Shown here: piece by piece, positions 52,172 to 60,113 of the stretch
Layout: each line of letters opens with the position of its first letter
How positions within the stretch are numbered: the first letter of the stretch is position 1
NCBI RefSeq assembly: GCF_900215355.1
Contig: NZ_OBEA01000005.1
Span: 348,829-412,828 of the forward strand
Direction of reading: 5' to 3'
Source: Pseudooceanicola antarcticus
GTDB lineage: Bacteria > Pseudomonadota > Alphaproteobacteria > Rhodobacterales > Rhodobacteraceae
Length of the DNA: 64,000 nucleotides
Made by a program: the position numbers and the translations under genes
The notes under the pieces: model-generated
Database searches by the model: none
Seen by the model: the letters and a program-made list of their open reading frames with translations, nothing else
What the model was told of the DNA's origin: nothing

Positions 52172-53113
52172 TTACCCCTTGTGCGGCAGCACGCTGAGCA
52201 TCTCGTATAGCAGGTTGGCGCCGATCAGGGCGGTATTGCCCGAGGGGTCATAGGGCGGAGAGACCTCGACCAGGTCGCCGCCCACCAGGTTCAGACCGGC
52301 ACAGCCGCGCACGATCTCGAGCGCCTGCCAGGTGTTGAGACCGCCGGGCTCGACCGTGCCGGTGCCGGGCGCGAAGGCCGGGTCCAGGCTGTCGATATCG
52401 AAGGAGAGATAGCAGGGCGCATCGCCGATCCGGGCGCGGATCTCCTCCATCAGGGGCGTGAGGGATTTCCACCAGCATTCTTCGGCGGGGATGACGCGCC
52501 AGCCCTTGTCGCGGCCCCAGTCGAAATCCTCGGGGGAATAGCCGGTGCCGCGCAACCCGATCTGGAACACCTTGTCATTGATCAGGCAGCCCTCTTCCCA
52601 GGCGCGGCGGAAGGGGCAGCCATGGGCGACCTTCTCGCCGAACATCTCGTCGTTGATATCGGCATGGGCATCCACATGGATCAGCGCCACCGGCCCGTGG
52701 CGGTCGCGCATGGCGCGCAGGATCGGCCAGGTGAGCGTGTGGTCTCCGCCAAGCGTCAGCGGCCTGCACCCGTGCGAGAGCACCTCGGCATAGTGGCTGG
52801 CGATGATCTGAACCGATTTCTTCAGATCGAAGGTGTTGATCGGCACGTCGCCCAGGTCGGCCACCTGCATATGCTCGAAGGGCGCGGCGCCGGTGGCCAT
52901 GTTGTAGGGGCGCAGCATGCGGCTCTCGTCGCGGATCTGGCGCGGGCCCAGACGGGTGCCGGGGCGGTTGGAGCTGCCGATATCCATCGGGATGCCGATG
53001 AAACCCGCGTCGATGCCCTCGGCGCTTGCCGCCGTGGGCAAGCGCATCATCGTGGCGGGACCACCGAAGCGCGGCATCTCGTTGCCGCCAAGCGGCTGGT
53101 TGTACTGGGACAT
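52172..53113 (-). CDS. speB: Agmatinase / ureohydrolase family enzyme
   Basis: A 313-residue binuclear Mn ureohydrolase: LTLGGDHTLTW, VDAHADIND and FDIDSLDPAFAPGTG supply the metal ligands. PFRRAWEEGCLIN is found in agmatinase and guanidinobutyrase branches. It hydrolyses a guanidino compound, probably agmatine, to a diamine plus urea, which could feed putrescine to the carboxyspermidine pathway encoded 4 kb away. Start at 53113. Confidence 0.88.
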   Translation of the reverse strand: MSQYNQPLGGNEMPRFGGPATMMRLPTAASAEGIDAGFIGIPMDIGSSNRPGTRLGPRQIRDESRMLRPYNMATGAAPFEHMQVADLGDVPINTFDLKKSVQIIASHYAEVLSHGCRPLTLGGDHTLTWPILRAMRDRHGPVALIHVDAHADINDEMFGEKVAHGCPFRRAWEEGCLINDKVFQIGLRGTGYSPEDFDWGRDKGWRVIPAEECWWKSLTPLMEEIRARIGDAPCYLSFDIDSLDPAFAPGTGTVEPGGLNTWQALEIVRGCAGLNLVGGDLVEVSPPYDPSGNTALIGANLLYEMLSVLPHKG

Positions 53114-53179
53114 GTCTTCACCTTGCCGGGTCGTTTCCGCGCCCAGTGGATCAGGGCGCAGAGACGGAGGCAAGGGAGA

Positions 53180-54397
53180 TCAGAAGGAGGTCTGGAACGA
53201 CAGCGAGAGGTTCTCGACCTCGTCGTAATCCTGCTTCTGAAGCGGCACGGCGGCGTTCAGCGTCAGCTTGCCGACGCCGGTGTCGAACTCGAAGGAGACA
53301 CCCGCCGAGGCGCGCAGGTGCGCGGCGTCATCGACCGGGTCGGCCCCGGCGACGCCACCGGCGGTATTGTCGAGCCCCCAGAGCGTGCCGACATCCAGGA
53401 AGACGCCGGGCAGGATCGGGCTGTCGCCGAGGGCATTGGGGAATTGCGCGTCCACGCGGGCCACGGCGAAGCTGTTGCCGCCGAGCGCAGGCGTATCGGC
53501 CACCGCCATGTCACGGGGGCCGAAGCCACCGAAGGCGAAGCCGCGCAGCGAGGCCTGGCCCAGCATGTAGCGGTCGCCCACGTGGCTCTCGCCCTCGAGC
53601 GCATGGATCGTGCCGGCGGACAGGCGCGTGGTCAGCCGGATGCCACCGGCGGCGCCGAAGCTCCAGCTGGCGGCGGACTTGGCCTGAAGCATCAGGAATT
53701 CGTGGTCTTCCGAGGTCGAGCCCAGCTCGAGCACCAGGTCATGGCGCTGGCCGAGGCGGTTCTCGCCCGGCGTGGCATCGAGCCAGGAATAGCGCAGGCC
53801 CAGGGCATAGCGGTCGCGGCTGCCCTCGTCGTTCTGGATCAGCGCCGAGGTGGTGCCCGAGACATTCGAGATCTCGGCCTGGGAGAGCGACAGGTAGGTG
53901 GTCAGGCTGCGCCCCTCGCCCAGGGTCCAGCTGAGGCGCGGGGTCAGGCTGAGGCTCTGGCTGTCGAAGGCATAGAGGTCGTTGGCCTGGCTGCGGTCAG
54001 CCGAGACGCCGAGACCGAAGACCGGCTCTCCCCCGGTCAGATCGCCCGAGAGATCGAGATTGTAGGCCAGGCTGTCCTCGCTGGCCTCGATGCCGAAGCG
54101 CAGGCGGGCGCGGTCATTGAACAGCCGGTCCGAGGCGACGGAGGCACCGACGACCGGGCCGAGCGCATCGTTGTAGGCCAGCTTGGCACCGATGCGGACC
54201 AGCGGGCGCAGGTCCTGCGGGGCGTAATCCTCGGCGGTTTCCGGCCCCATGTCGCGAGCCACTTCGGGCGCGGCCACGGCATGCGGAGGGTCGAGGAAAT
54301 CAACATTGTCCGCCAGGACGAACGGCGCCGTACAGGACGCGATACCGGCCGACGTGAAGACAACCGTTTTCATTGCGAAGCTCGCCGAAAAGGTCAT
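53180..54397 (-). CDS. Omp85-superfamily outer-membrane barrel without POTRA domains
   Basis: A 405-residue protein with a signal peptide (about residues 1-30, ending near FVLADN). The remainder is beta-rich, with the Omp85-type region LRGFAFGGFGPRDMA, LGGNSFAVARVDAQFP and PGVFLDVGTLWG, and ends with aromatic FQTSF, as outer-membrane barrels do. BamA/FhaC-type members carry POTRA domains before the barrel; here only ~80 residues precede it and none is recognisable. The ATG at 54397 behind GTGGGAG was selected over an upstream GTG. Divergent from the unknown gene at 54522. Confidence 0.78.
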   Translation of the reverse strand: MTFSASFAMKTVVFTSAGIASCTAPFVLADNVDFLDPPHAVAAPEVARDMGPETAEDYAPQDLRPLVRIGAKLAYNDALGPVVGASVASDRLFNDRARLRFGIEASEDSLAYNLDLSGDLTGGEPVFGLGVSADRSQANDLYAFDSQSLSLTPRLSWTLGEGRSLTTYLSLSQAEISNVSGTTSALIQNDEGSRDRYALGLRYSWLDATPGENRLGQRHDLVLELGSTSEDHEFLMLQAKSAASWSFGAAGGIRLTTRLSAGTIHALEGESHVGDRYMLGQASLRGFAFGGFGPRDMAVADTPALGGNSFAVARVDAQFPNALGDSPILPGVFLDVGTLWGLDNTAGGVAGADPVDDAAHLRASAGVSFEFDTGVGKLTLNAAVPLQKQDYDEVENLSLSFQTSF

Positions 54398-54521
54398 GTA
54401 CACTCCCACTAATTCAAAGCGCCCGATACTGGGCGCGAATTACCCCGACGCATTTGTCGCAGAATAGCGTCAAATCGTAAATCCTGTGGATTACCGCAAT
54501 CTCTTGTGTGACATTTTGGGC
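54398..54521. promoter_or_regulatory. Divergent promoter region of the export locus
   Basis: The 124-base gap between the Omp85-like gene and the 261-residue unknown gene is AT-rich (for example around 54405-54430 and 54465-54485) against a very GC-rich background. It should contain both promoters. No clear palindrome was found. Confidence 0.45.
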
Positions 54522-55307
54522 ATGTCACAGCACCTGCCAATTGCCCCGCTTTCGTATGATTTGCTCTCGCGTCTGATCGACGCCGCCGATGGCTGTGAGC
54601 GCTCGTTCTCCTTCGCGGGCGGAGAGGTCGAGGACCGGGTGCTCTTCTTCCTTGATCACAGCGCCCCCGCCGCCGCCATCCTGCGCGAGGCGGCGGTGTC
54701 GCTGGGTCTGCCCGAGACCCTGCTGGAGGCCTGGGAGAAGGCCCGTCCGGGCGCGGATGCCATCGGCCTGGCGCTGCGGCTCGACGGCAGTTCGGTGCGG
54801 CTCTACACCCAGTACTGGGAGGTCCTGGCGGCAAGGCTCAGGCAGGGGGACCCGGCCGAGATGCCGCTCTATGCGGGGTTCAAGGCCCTGCCCGACGGCA
54901 GCAACCGGATCGACCGCTACATCGCCCAGCCCATGGCCCCGCGAGAGGCCTTCATGCCGCCGCTGCGCGCCGCGCTGCGCGGGCTCGGGATTGATCCGAT
55001 GGCGCTGGAACAGGCGCTGCGTCCGCTCAATGCCGAGACCTGCATCTTCACCCGCACCGAGGCGCCGGACCGCAGCTCGTGGCTGGCCACCCTGCGCCGG
55101 GCGCCGCTTGATCCGGGCGCGGTCGCCGCAATGCTCGCGCCTCTGGGCACCGAGCCTCGCCTGCCCGCGCTGGCGGCCTGCGCCAGGGGCGCGCCGCTCA
55201 TCCATGTGGCGGGCGGAGAGGATGCGGTGAAGGGCCCCTTCACCACGCTCTATTTCGAGATCACCCCGGAAGAGGCCCGCGCGGCACTGACGCCGCTGGC
55301 GGGCTGA
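54522..55307 (+). CDS. Unknown protein in the SecA-like/HlyD/M50 locus
   Basis: A 261-residue soluble protein; no signal peptide, membrane helix or known motif is visible. It opens SQHLPIAPLSYDLLSRLIDA, has an acidic beta-rich centre (FSFAGGEVEDRVLFF) and helical repeats of Leu/Ala. It is on the opposite strand from the export genes and converges with the small HlyD-like gene with no gap. The ATG at 54522 was preferred to an upstream GTG at 54486 since it is nearer a GGG Shine-Dalgarno. I cannot assign a family; a chaperone or regulator for the exported protein is one possibility. Confidence 0.7.
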   Translation: MSQHLPIAPLSYDLLSRLIDAADGCERSFSFAGGEVEDRVLFFLDHSAPAAAILREAAVSLGLPETLLEAWEKARPGADAIGLALRLDGSSVRLYTQYWEVLAARLRQGDPAEMPLYAGFKALPDGSNRIDRYIAQPMAPREAFMPPLRAALRGLGIDPMALEQALRPLNAETCIFTRTEAPDRSSWLATLRRAPLDPGAVAAMLAPLGTEPRLPALAACARGAPLIHVAGGEDAVKGPFTTLYFEITPEEARAALTPLAG

Positions 55308-56066
55308 TCAGCCCGCGCTCTTGTCCCAGCCCGCCACCCGGCAGGATATCCCTGCCGGCAGGGCACGGTCGGAATTATCGATCTCGGCCAGCACCGAGAA
55401 GGTGTTCGAGGCCATGTCGAGGAAGGGGTCAATCGCCACCACGCGGCCGCGGACCTCGGCCCCGGTGAGGTCGATGGCGAAATCCACCTCGTCGCCCACG
55501 GCGATCTCGCCGTAATAGGCATCGGTGAAGACCATCTCGGCGCTCAGCGTGTCGATGTCGATGAGACGCAGCAGCGGCTCGGTGCCGATGAGCTCGCCGA
55601 CGGCGACCCCCACCGAGGCGACATAGCCGGTGAAGGGGGCCAGCACGACGGTGCGCTCAAGCGCCAGGCGGGCGCGTTTCTCTTCGGCCACCGCAAGGCG
55701 CAGGTCGGTGCGCGTCTTCTCGAGCTCCTCGCCCGAGACCAGGTTGCGCTGGCCCAGCCGGTCGAGCTTCTCGAGCCGGTCCGAGAGGGCCTCGATGCTG
55801 ATCCGGGCCAGGGTCAGGTCGGCCTCGACCAGCGCCTGGTCGAGCTGCACCAGCACCTGCCCCTTCTGCACCAGGTCGGCGCGGTCCACGCGGACCTCGG
55901 TGACGATGCCCGTGCGCTCGGAGCCCACGTCCGAGATATGCAGCGGCGACAGCAGGCAGGTCAGCGGCATCGGCATCGGCTGCTCTTCAGCGCTGGCGCT
56001 GGCAGCCATGAGAGAGATGGCGAGCGGGGCGAGGGCCATGCGGCCGCGAGCGAAAGCAGGTGTCAT
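55308..56066 (-). CDS. HlyD-like periplasmic adaptor protein
   Basis: A 252-residue secreted or inner-membrane-anchored membrane-fusion protein. A signal-like start (MALAPLAISLMAASASA) precedes a lipoyl half-motif, SERTGIVTEVRVDRADLVQKG. A helical hairpin (SIEALSDRLEKLDRLGQRN) follows, then the second lipoyl half VLAPFTGYVASVGVAVG and a beta-barrel domain. It is shorter than classic HlyD and has no long coiled coil. It follows the SecA-like gene by nine bases, so it is probably co-expressed with it. Confidence 0.85.
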   Translation of the reverse strand: MTPAFARGRMALAPLAISLMAASASAEEQPMPMPLTCLLSPLHISDVGSERTGIVTEVRVDRADLVQKGQVLVQLDQALVEADLTLARISIEALSDRLEKLDRLGQRNLVSGEELEKTRTDLRLAVAEEKRARLALERTVVLAPFTGYVASVGVAVGELIGTEPLLRLIDIDTLSAEMVFTDAYYGEIAVGDEVDFAIDLTGAEVRGRVVAIDPFLDMASNTFSVLAEIDNSDRALPAGISCRVAGWDKSAG

Positions 56067-56075
56067 GGGGAAATC

Positions 56076-58001
56076 CTAGCGGATGCCGAGCTGCCGCGCC
56101 AGTTCCTGTTCGCGCAGCAGTGTCGCCCGGCGCAGCGACAGCGCCCGGCCATCGCGCGCGCCCTGGATGCGCGCCAGCGCCCGGCGCGGCATCAGCCGCA
56201 GGCGCAGCGCCGCCAGGCAGAGGATACGGGTCAGCCGCGGCACGCCCTCGGTCAGGCCGCGGTCCCCGAAGGCCAGCTGGCGCTCGTAGCTGCCAGGATC
56301 GCCCTGCCGCCCGGCCCGGCCGTAGAGCTGCCGCTCGAGCCGCCCCGAGGCCATGACCGAGGCGATGATCACATGCAGGCCGCCGGCCTCGCGCACCTCG
56401 GGCGACAGCCCGATATCGGTGCCGCGCCCGGCCAGGTGGGTGGCGATGGTGATGCGGTGCAGTTGGCCCGCCTCGGCCACCAGCTCTGCCTCCTGCTCTT
56501 CGGCCAGCGCGTCCAGCACGGCGACCTCGTGGCCCAGCTCGGCAAAGACCGCCTGCAGCGCCGCCGCCTCGGCCACGTCGTTCAGCCCCACCAGGACCGA
56601 GCGCGTCCGGGCCACCTCGAGCGCGCGCCGTGCCACTTCCTGCCACTTGCGCGCCGGGTTGCGGTGCAGACGGAAGCCCAGGTCCTTCAGCTGCGAGGGG
56701 GCATGGGGTTTCACCGGGCGCACCGCCAGGCGGTAGATCGACCAGAACTCGGCCCGGCATTCATGGGCCGTGCCGGTCAGCCCGGCCAGGTGACGGTAGG
56801 AGCGGAAGAAGCTCTGCTGGGTGATCTGGCCGACAGTGCGCGCCTCGGCAGAGGGCTCTACCCCCTCTTTCAGCTCGACCATCTGCTGCATGCCATAGGC
56901 CCATTTGCGGTCGTCCATGAGCCGCCCCGTGGCCTGGTCGATCATCACCACCTCGCCCTCGCGCAGGATGTAGTGCACCCCGTCGTGGAAGTTGTGCAGG
57001 GCGGTCAGCGCCATCTCGGCCAGCTCGATCAGGCCGTCGTCGCGGGCCGCCGGATGCGGCCAGTGCTGGGCCTCTTCGGCCAGGGCCTGGATGCCGGTCT
57101 CGGTCAGCCGCCAGCTGCCACGGGCATCGGCGCGACGCTCGCGGCCCGGACGACAGGCATCGGCGAAGCTCAGCAGGTCGGCAAAGAGCATCAGGTCGGC
57201 GGCGGGCGGGGCCTCGGTCGGCTCCGACAGGATCATCGGCACGGTGGCGTCGTCGATCAGCACGCTGTCGACCTCGTCGACGATGGCGAAGCTGCGCCCC
57301 ATCTGGCGCGCGCTCTGCGGGCGCTTGCCCTGCCGGGCCTCGCGCAGGTCGCGCAGGGCGTCGAAGACGAAGGTCTTGTTGGTGCCATAGACGATGTCGT
57401 GATCGTAGGCGGCGCGCTTCTCGTCGTCGGAGTGCTTCTGCAGGACCACGGTGGAGGTCAGCCCGAGCCGCCGGGCCATGGGCTGCATCCCCTCGTGGTC
57501 GCGGGCGGCCAGGTAGTCGTTGACGGTCACGACGTGGGTGAAGATGCCGACGCGGGCCGCCGCCAGCGCTGCCAGCGCCGCGGCCAGGGACTTGCCCTCG
57601 CCGGTGCGCAGTTCGACGCATTCGCCGGCCAGCAGGCGCAGGGCGCATTCGATCTGGTTGTCGCGCAAGCTGAGACCGGTCTCGCGGCGGATCACTTCCA
57701 GTACCAGCGCCAGCACGGCAGCGCCTTCGCGGGTCAGCAGCCCCTCGGCGGGGATATGCAGCGCCGCGTTGACCTCGGCCAGGTCCTCGTCCGAAAGCGG
57801 TTGCAGAAGCGCCCAGGCCTCGCGGGCCTGGGCAATCAGGCGGGCCGGGGCCAGCCCCCTGCCCCGGCTGATCCGCCAACCCACGTGATCGTCGAAGAAG
57901 AGCCGCGCCTTCCCCAGGCGCGAGAGCTCGCGCCGCACCGGGTGGCGGCGGGACCGGCGCCAGGCGCGCAGGCCCGGCGGGGCGGCGTCGGTCAGGCTCA
58001 A
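56076..58001 (-). CDS. Shortened SecA-like ATPase
   Basis: A 641-residue DEAD-motor protein of the SecA superfamily. Walker A is TGEGKS (residues 133-138), the DEVD box is 242-245, then GTAHE (410-414), AGRGTDIG (524-531) and GRAGRQGDPGS (561-571). Housekeeping SecA is about 900 residues; the C-terminal wing/scaffold and zinc tail are missing, and residues GTAxTE and ATNMAGRG are altered. The start is TTG at 58001, overlapping the upstream M50 gene stop; no ATG gives the full N-terminus. Its place among export genes suggests a dedicated translocation motor. Confidence 0.85.
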   Translation of the reverse strand: MSLTDAAPPGLRAWRRSRRHPVRRELSRLGKARLFFDDHVGWRISRGRGLAPARLIAQAREAWALLQPLSDEDLAEVNAALHIPAEGLLTREGAAVLALVLEVIRRETGLSLRDNQIECALRLLAGECVELRTGEGKSLAAALAALAAARVGIFTHVVTVNDYLAARDHEGMQPMARRLGLTSTVVLQKHSDDEKRAAYDHDIVYGTNKTFVFDALRDLREARQGKRPQSARQMGRSFAIVDEVDSVLIDDATVPMILSEPTEAPPAADLMLFADLLSFADACRPGRERRADARGSWRLTETGIQALAEEAQHWPHPAARDDGLIELAEMALTALHNFHDGVHYILREGEVVMIDQATGRLMDDRKWAYGMQQMVELKEGVEPSAEARTVGQITQQSFFRSYRHLAGLTGTAHECRAEFWSIYRLAVRPVKPHAPSQLKDLGFRLHRNPARKWQEVARRALEVARTRSVLVGLNDVAEAAALQAVFAELGHEVAVLDALAEEQEAELVAEAGQLHRITIATHLAGRGTDIGLSPEVREAGGLHVIIASVMASGRLERQLYGRAGRQGDPGSYERQLAFGDRGLTEGVPRLTRILCLAALRLRLMPRRALARIQGARDGRALSLRRATLLREQELARQLGIR

Positions 58002-60109
58002 AGCCGGATCACCCGGACGAAGAGACGGCGGACATGGAACAGCAGCTGCTCTGCCGCCGTGGCCTGTCCGAGGTCGATCCGGGCATCGAAGCGCAGGCCG
58101 GAGCGCGAGGACAGGTCGCCCTCGGGCGCCGCCCAGACAATCCAGCTGGAGATCAGCGCCCGGCCCTCGGCCGCGGCGGGCAACATGCCTCCGGCCGGGG
58201 CCAGCAGCGCCTCGGGCACCTGGCCGCCGCTGTCGACAACGCTTTCGCGCAGCACCGGCAGGGTGATTTCCGTCCCGTCGGGAAACAGCAGATCGACCTC
58301 GGCGCGGTCACGGGCCAGGCCGGAATAGGCGGCGGGGAAGGCGATCGGCAGCTCGATGGCATCGGGGGCCTGGATCTCTCCCAGCCGGTCACCGCGGAAG
58401 ACGAAGCTGCCCTTCAGCGGCGCGCGGGCCCCGTCCCAGGCGAGACGGCCGTCGCGCGGCGCGGTGACGACCAGGGCCGCCACCCGCTCTTCGGCCCGCT
58501 CCAGCGCCTCGGCGGCGATCTGCTGCTCGCGCTCCAGCCGCTGGCGCTCCAGCGGGGCGAGCCCGGCACGGGTCTGCGCCTCGGACAGGTAGGCCAGGCT
58601 GAGGGTCAGGGCCTCGCGCCGGGCCAGGGCCTCGGAATCCTCCAGTCGCAGGATCTCCTGGCCCGCGCTGACCCTTGCGCCATCGGCGACGCGGAAGGCC
58701 GCGACGCGGGCGGTGGTGCCGGCGGTGACCTTGGCCTGCGGCAGGGCGGTGACCTGCCCCGCGCCACTGGCCGAGAAGGGCAGCGGCACGAAGCCCGCCA
58801 GCCCGATGATCACCGCGAGAAAGAGCGCCACGCGCAGGCCCGCGCGCGACTGCCGGTTCTGGGCGCGAGCCATGCGCATCCCCTTTCGGATCGTCTTGTA
58901 GGGGGGCCAGATCAGCCCCATCACCACCGCCCAGGCCGCCAAGATGAGGCCCAGCAGGAAGAACCAGTTGGCCACCACCAGCGCGATGGTCAGCGTCAGC
59001 AGCGTCCGGTAGAGCAGCGCCGCCGTGCCATAGATGCCGAAGATCCAGGCCTCGGAACGGCTGACCTCGAGCTCGGGCCGCAGCCCGCAGATGCGCCACA
59101 GGAAGCGGTCCTGCAGGTAGGCGCCGGCACGGGAGGCCATGTTGGGCAGCTCCAGCCAGTCCGAGACCACGTAGTAGGCATCGAACTTCAGCAGCGGATT
59201 GCCGTTGAAGAGCAGGGTCGAGACCGTGCCCAGCAGGATGAAGTTGAACAGCAGCGCCCGTTCGAGGCCGGGTTCCAGCCCCAGCCAGAGCAGCAGCGCG
59301 ACCGAGGCCATGACCAGCTCGGCCAGGATGCCCGCGCCGCCGACCAGCATGCGGGCGCGCTTGTCCGGCAGGGCGTTGGCCTCGGAGGCCTCGACGTAGG
59401 GCACGGGGAACATGACGAGGAACATCACCCCGCATTCGCGCACCTTGCCACCGAAGCGGTAGAGCGCCAGGCAATGCGCCATCTCGTGGAAGAACTTCAT
59501 CACCGGATAGGTCAGGGCCACGCCGATCAGCCGCGATTGCGACAGCAGCGCCTGGTCGGCGCTCTGGGTCAGCTCGGGCAGGTGGATGAGCCCCAGCACC
59601 AGCCCCGAGAGCAGCAGCAGCGCCACCATGACCCCGCCGAAGGGGGTGAACAGCCAGGAGGTGAAGGGCCAGAGCACCTTCACCAGCGGTTCGGGATCGA
59701 AGAGCTTGACCTTGATCGACAGGGGCGAGGCGGCGCGCTGCTCGATCTGCTGCGAGCGGCGGCGGGTGTCGCGTTCGGTCAGGCTTTCGGCGTCGATCTC
59801 GTGGTCCGACAGCACCAGGCCCGACGAGACCAGTTGCAACAGCCAGTCGACCAGCTCGCTCTGGGTGGGCGCGGTGGCGGGGCGGCGGATCATCTCTTCC
59901 CAGAGCGCCTGCGCCGTGCGCCGCCCGTCGAGCATCCGCCACAGGTCCTGCGCGCGGGCCGAGAGCCGCACATGCTGGCCGGTGATCCGGTCCGAGAGCA
60001 CGATATAGGGCTCGCCCCGGAAGACCTGCGCCGAAGCGCTGACGGCGGCGCGGCGGCGAAAGCGGCGTTCGGCGAAGAGGTGCCAGTCGGGGTGACGCAG
60101 CCCGGCCAT
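57998..60109 (-). CDS. PqqD-M50 metalloprotease-lipoyl membrane fusion
   Basis: A 703-residue protein. Residues about 25-110 resemble PqqD (binding domain for peptides). Several membrane helices between about 155 and 440 contain the zinc motif HEMAH (208-212) and NPLLKFDAYY (304-313), as in site-2 protease/M50 peptidases. The C-terminus (about 455-690) is an HlyD-like lipoyl/barrel domain. Such fusions occur beside HlyD genes in marine bacteria, but their role is not established. Possibly it processes the exported substrate or membrane partner, then guides it through the envelope. Confidence 0.88.
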   Translation of the reverse strand: MAGLRHPDWHLFAERRFRRRAAVSASAQVFRGEPYIVLSDRITGQHVRLSARAQDLWRMLDGRRTAQALWEEMIRRPATAPTQSELVDWLLQLVSSGLVLSDHEIDAESLTERDTRRRSQQIEQRAASPLSIKVKLFDPEPLVKVLWPFTSWLFTPFGGVMVALLLLSGLVLGLIHLPELTQSADQALLSQSRLIGVALTYPVMKFFHEMAHCLALYRFGGKVRECGVMFLVMFPVPYVEASEANALPDKRARMLVGGAGILAELVMASVALLLWLGLEPGLERALLFNFILLGTVSTLLFNGNPLLKFDAYYVVSDWLELPNMASRAGAYLQDRFLWRICGLRPELEVSRSEAWIFGIYGTAALLYRTLLTLTIALVVANWFFLLGLILAAWAVVMGLIWPPYKTIRKGMRMARAQNRQSRAGLRVALFLAVIIGLAGFVPLPFSASGAGQVTALPQAKVTAGTTARVAAFRVADGARVSAGQEILRLEDSEALARREALTLSLAYLSEAQTRAGLAPLERQRLEREQQIAAEALERAEERVAALVVTAPRDGRLAWDGARAPLKGSFVFRGDRLGEIQAPDAIELPIAFPAAYSGLARDRAEVDLLFPDGTEITLPVLRESVVDSGGQVPEALLAPAGGMLPAAAEGRALISSWIVWAAPEGDLSSRSGLRFDARIDLGQATAAEQLLFHVRRLFVRVIRL

Positions 60110-60113
60110 GGGC

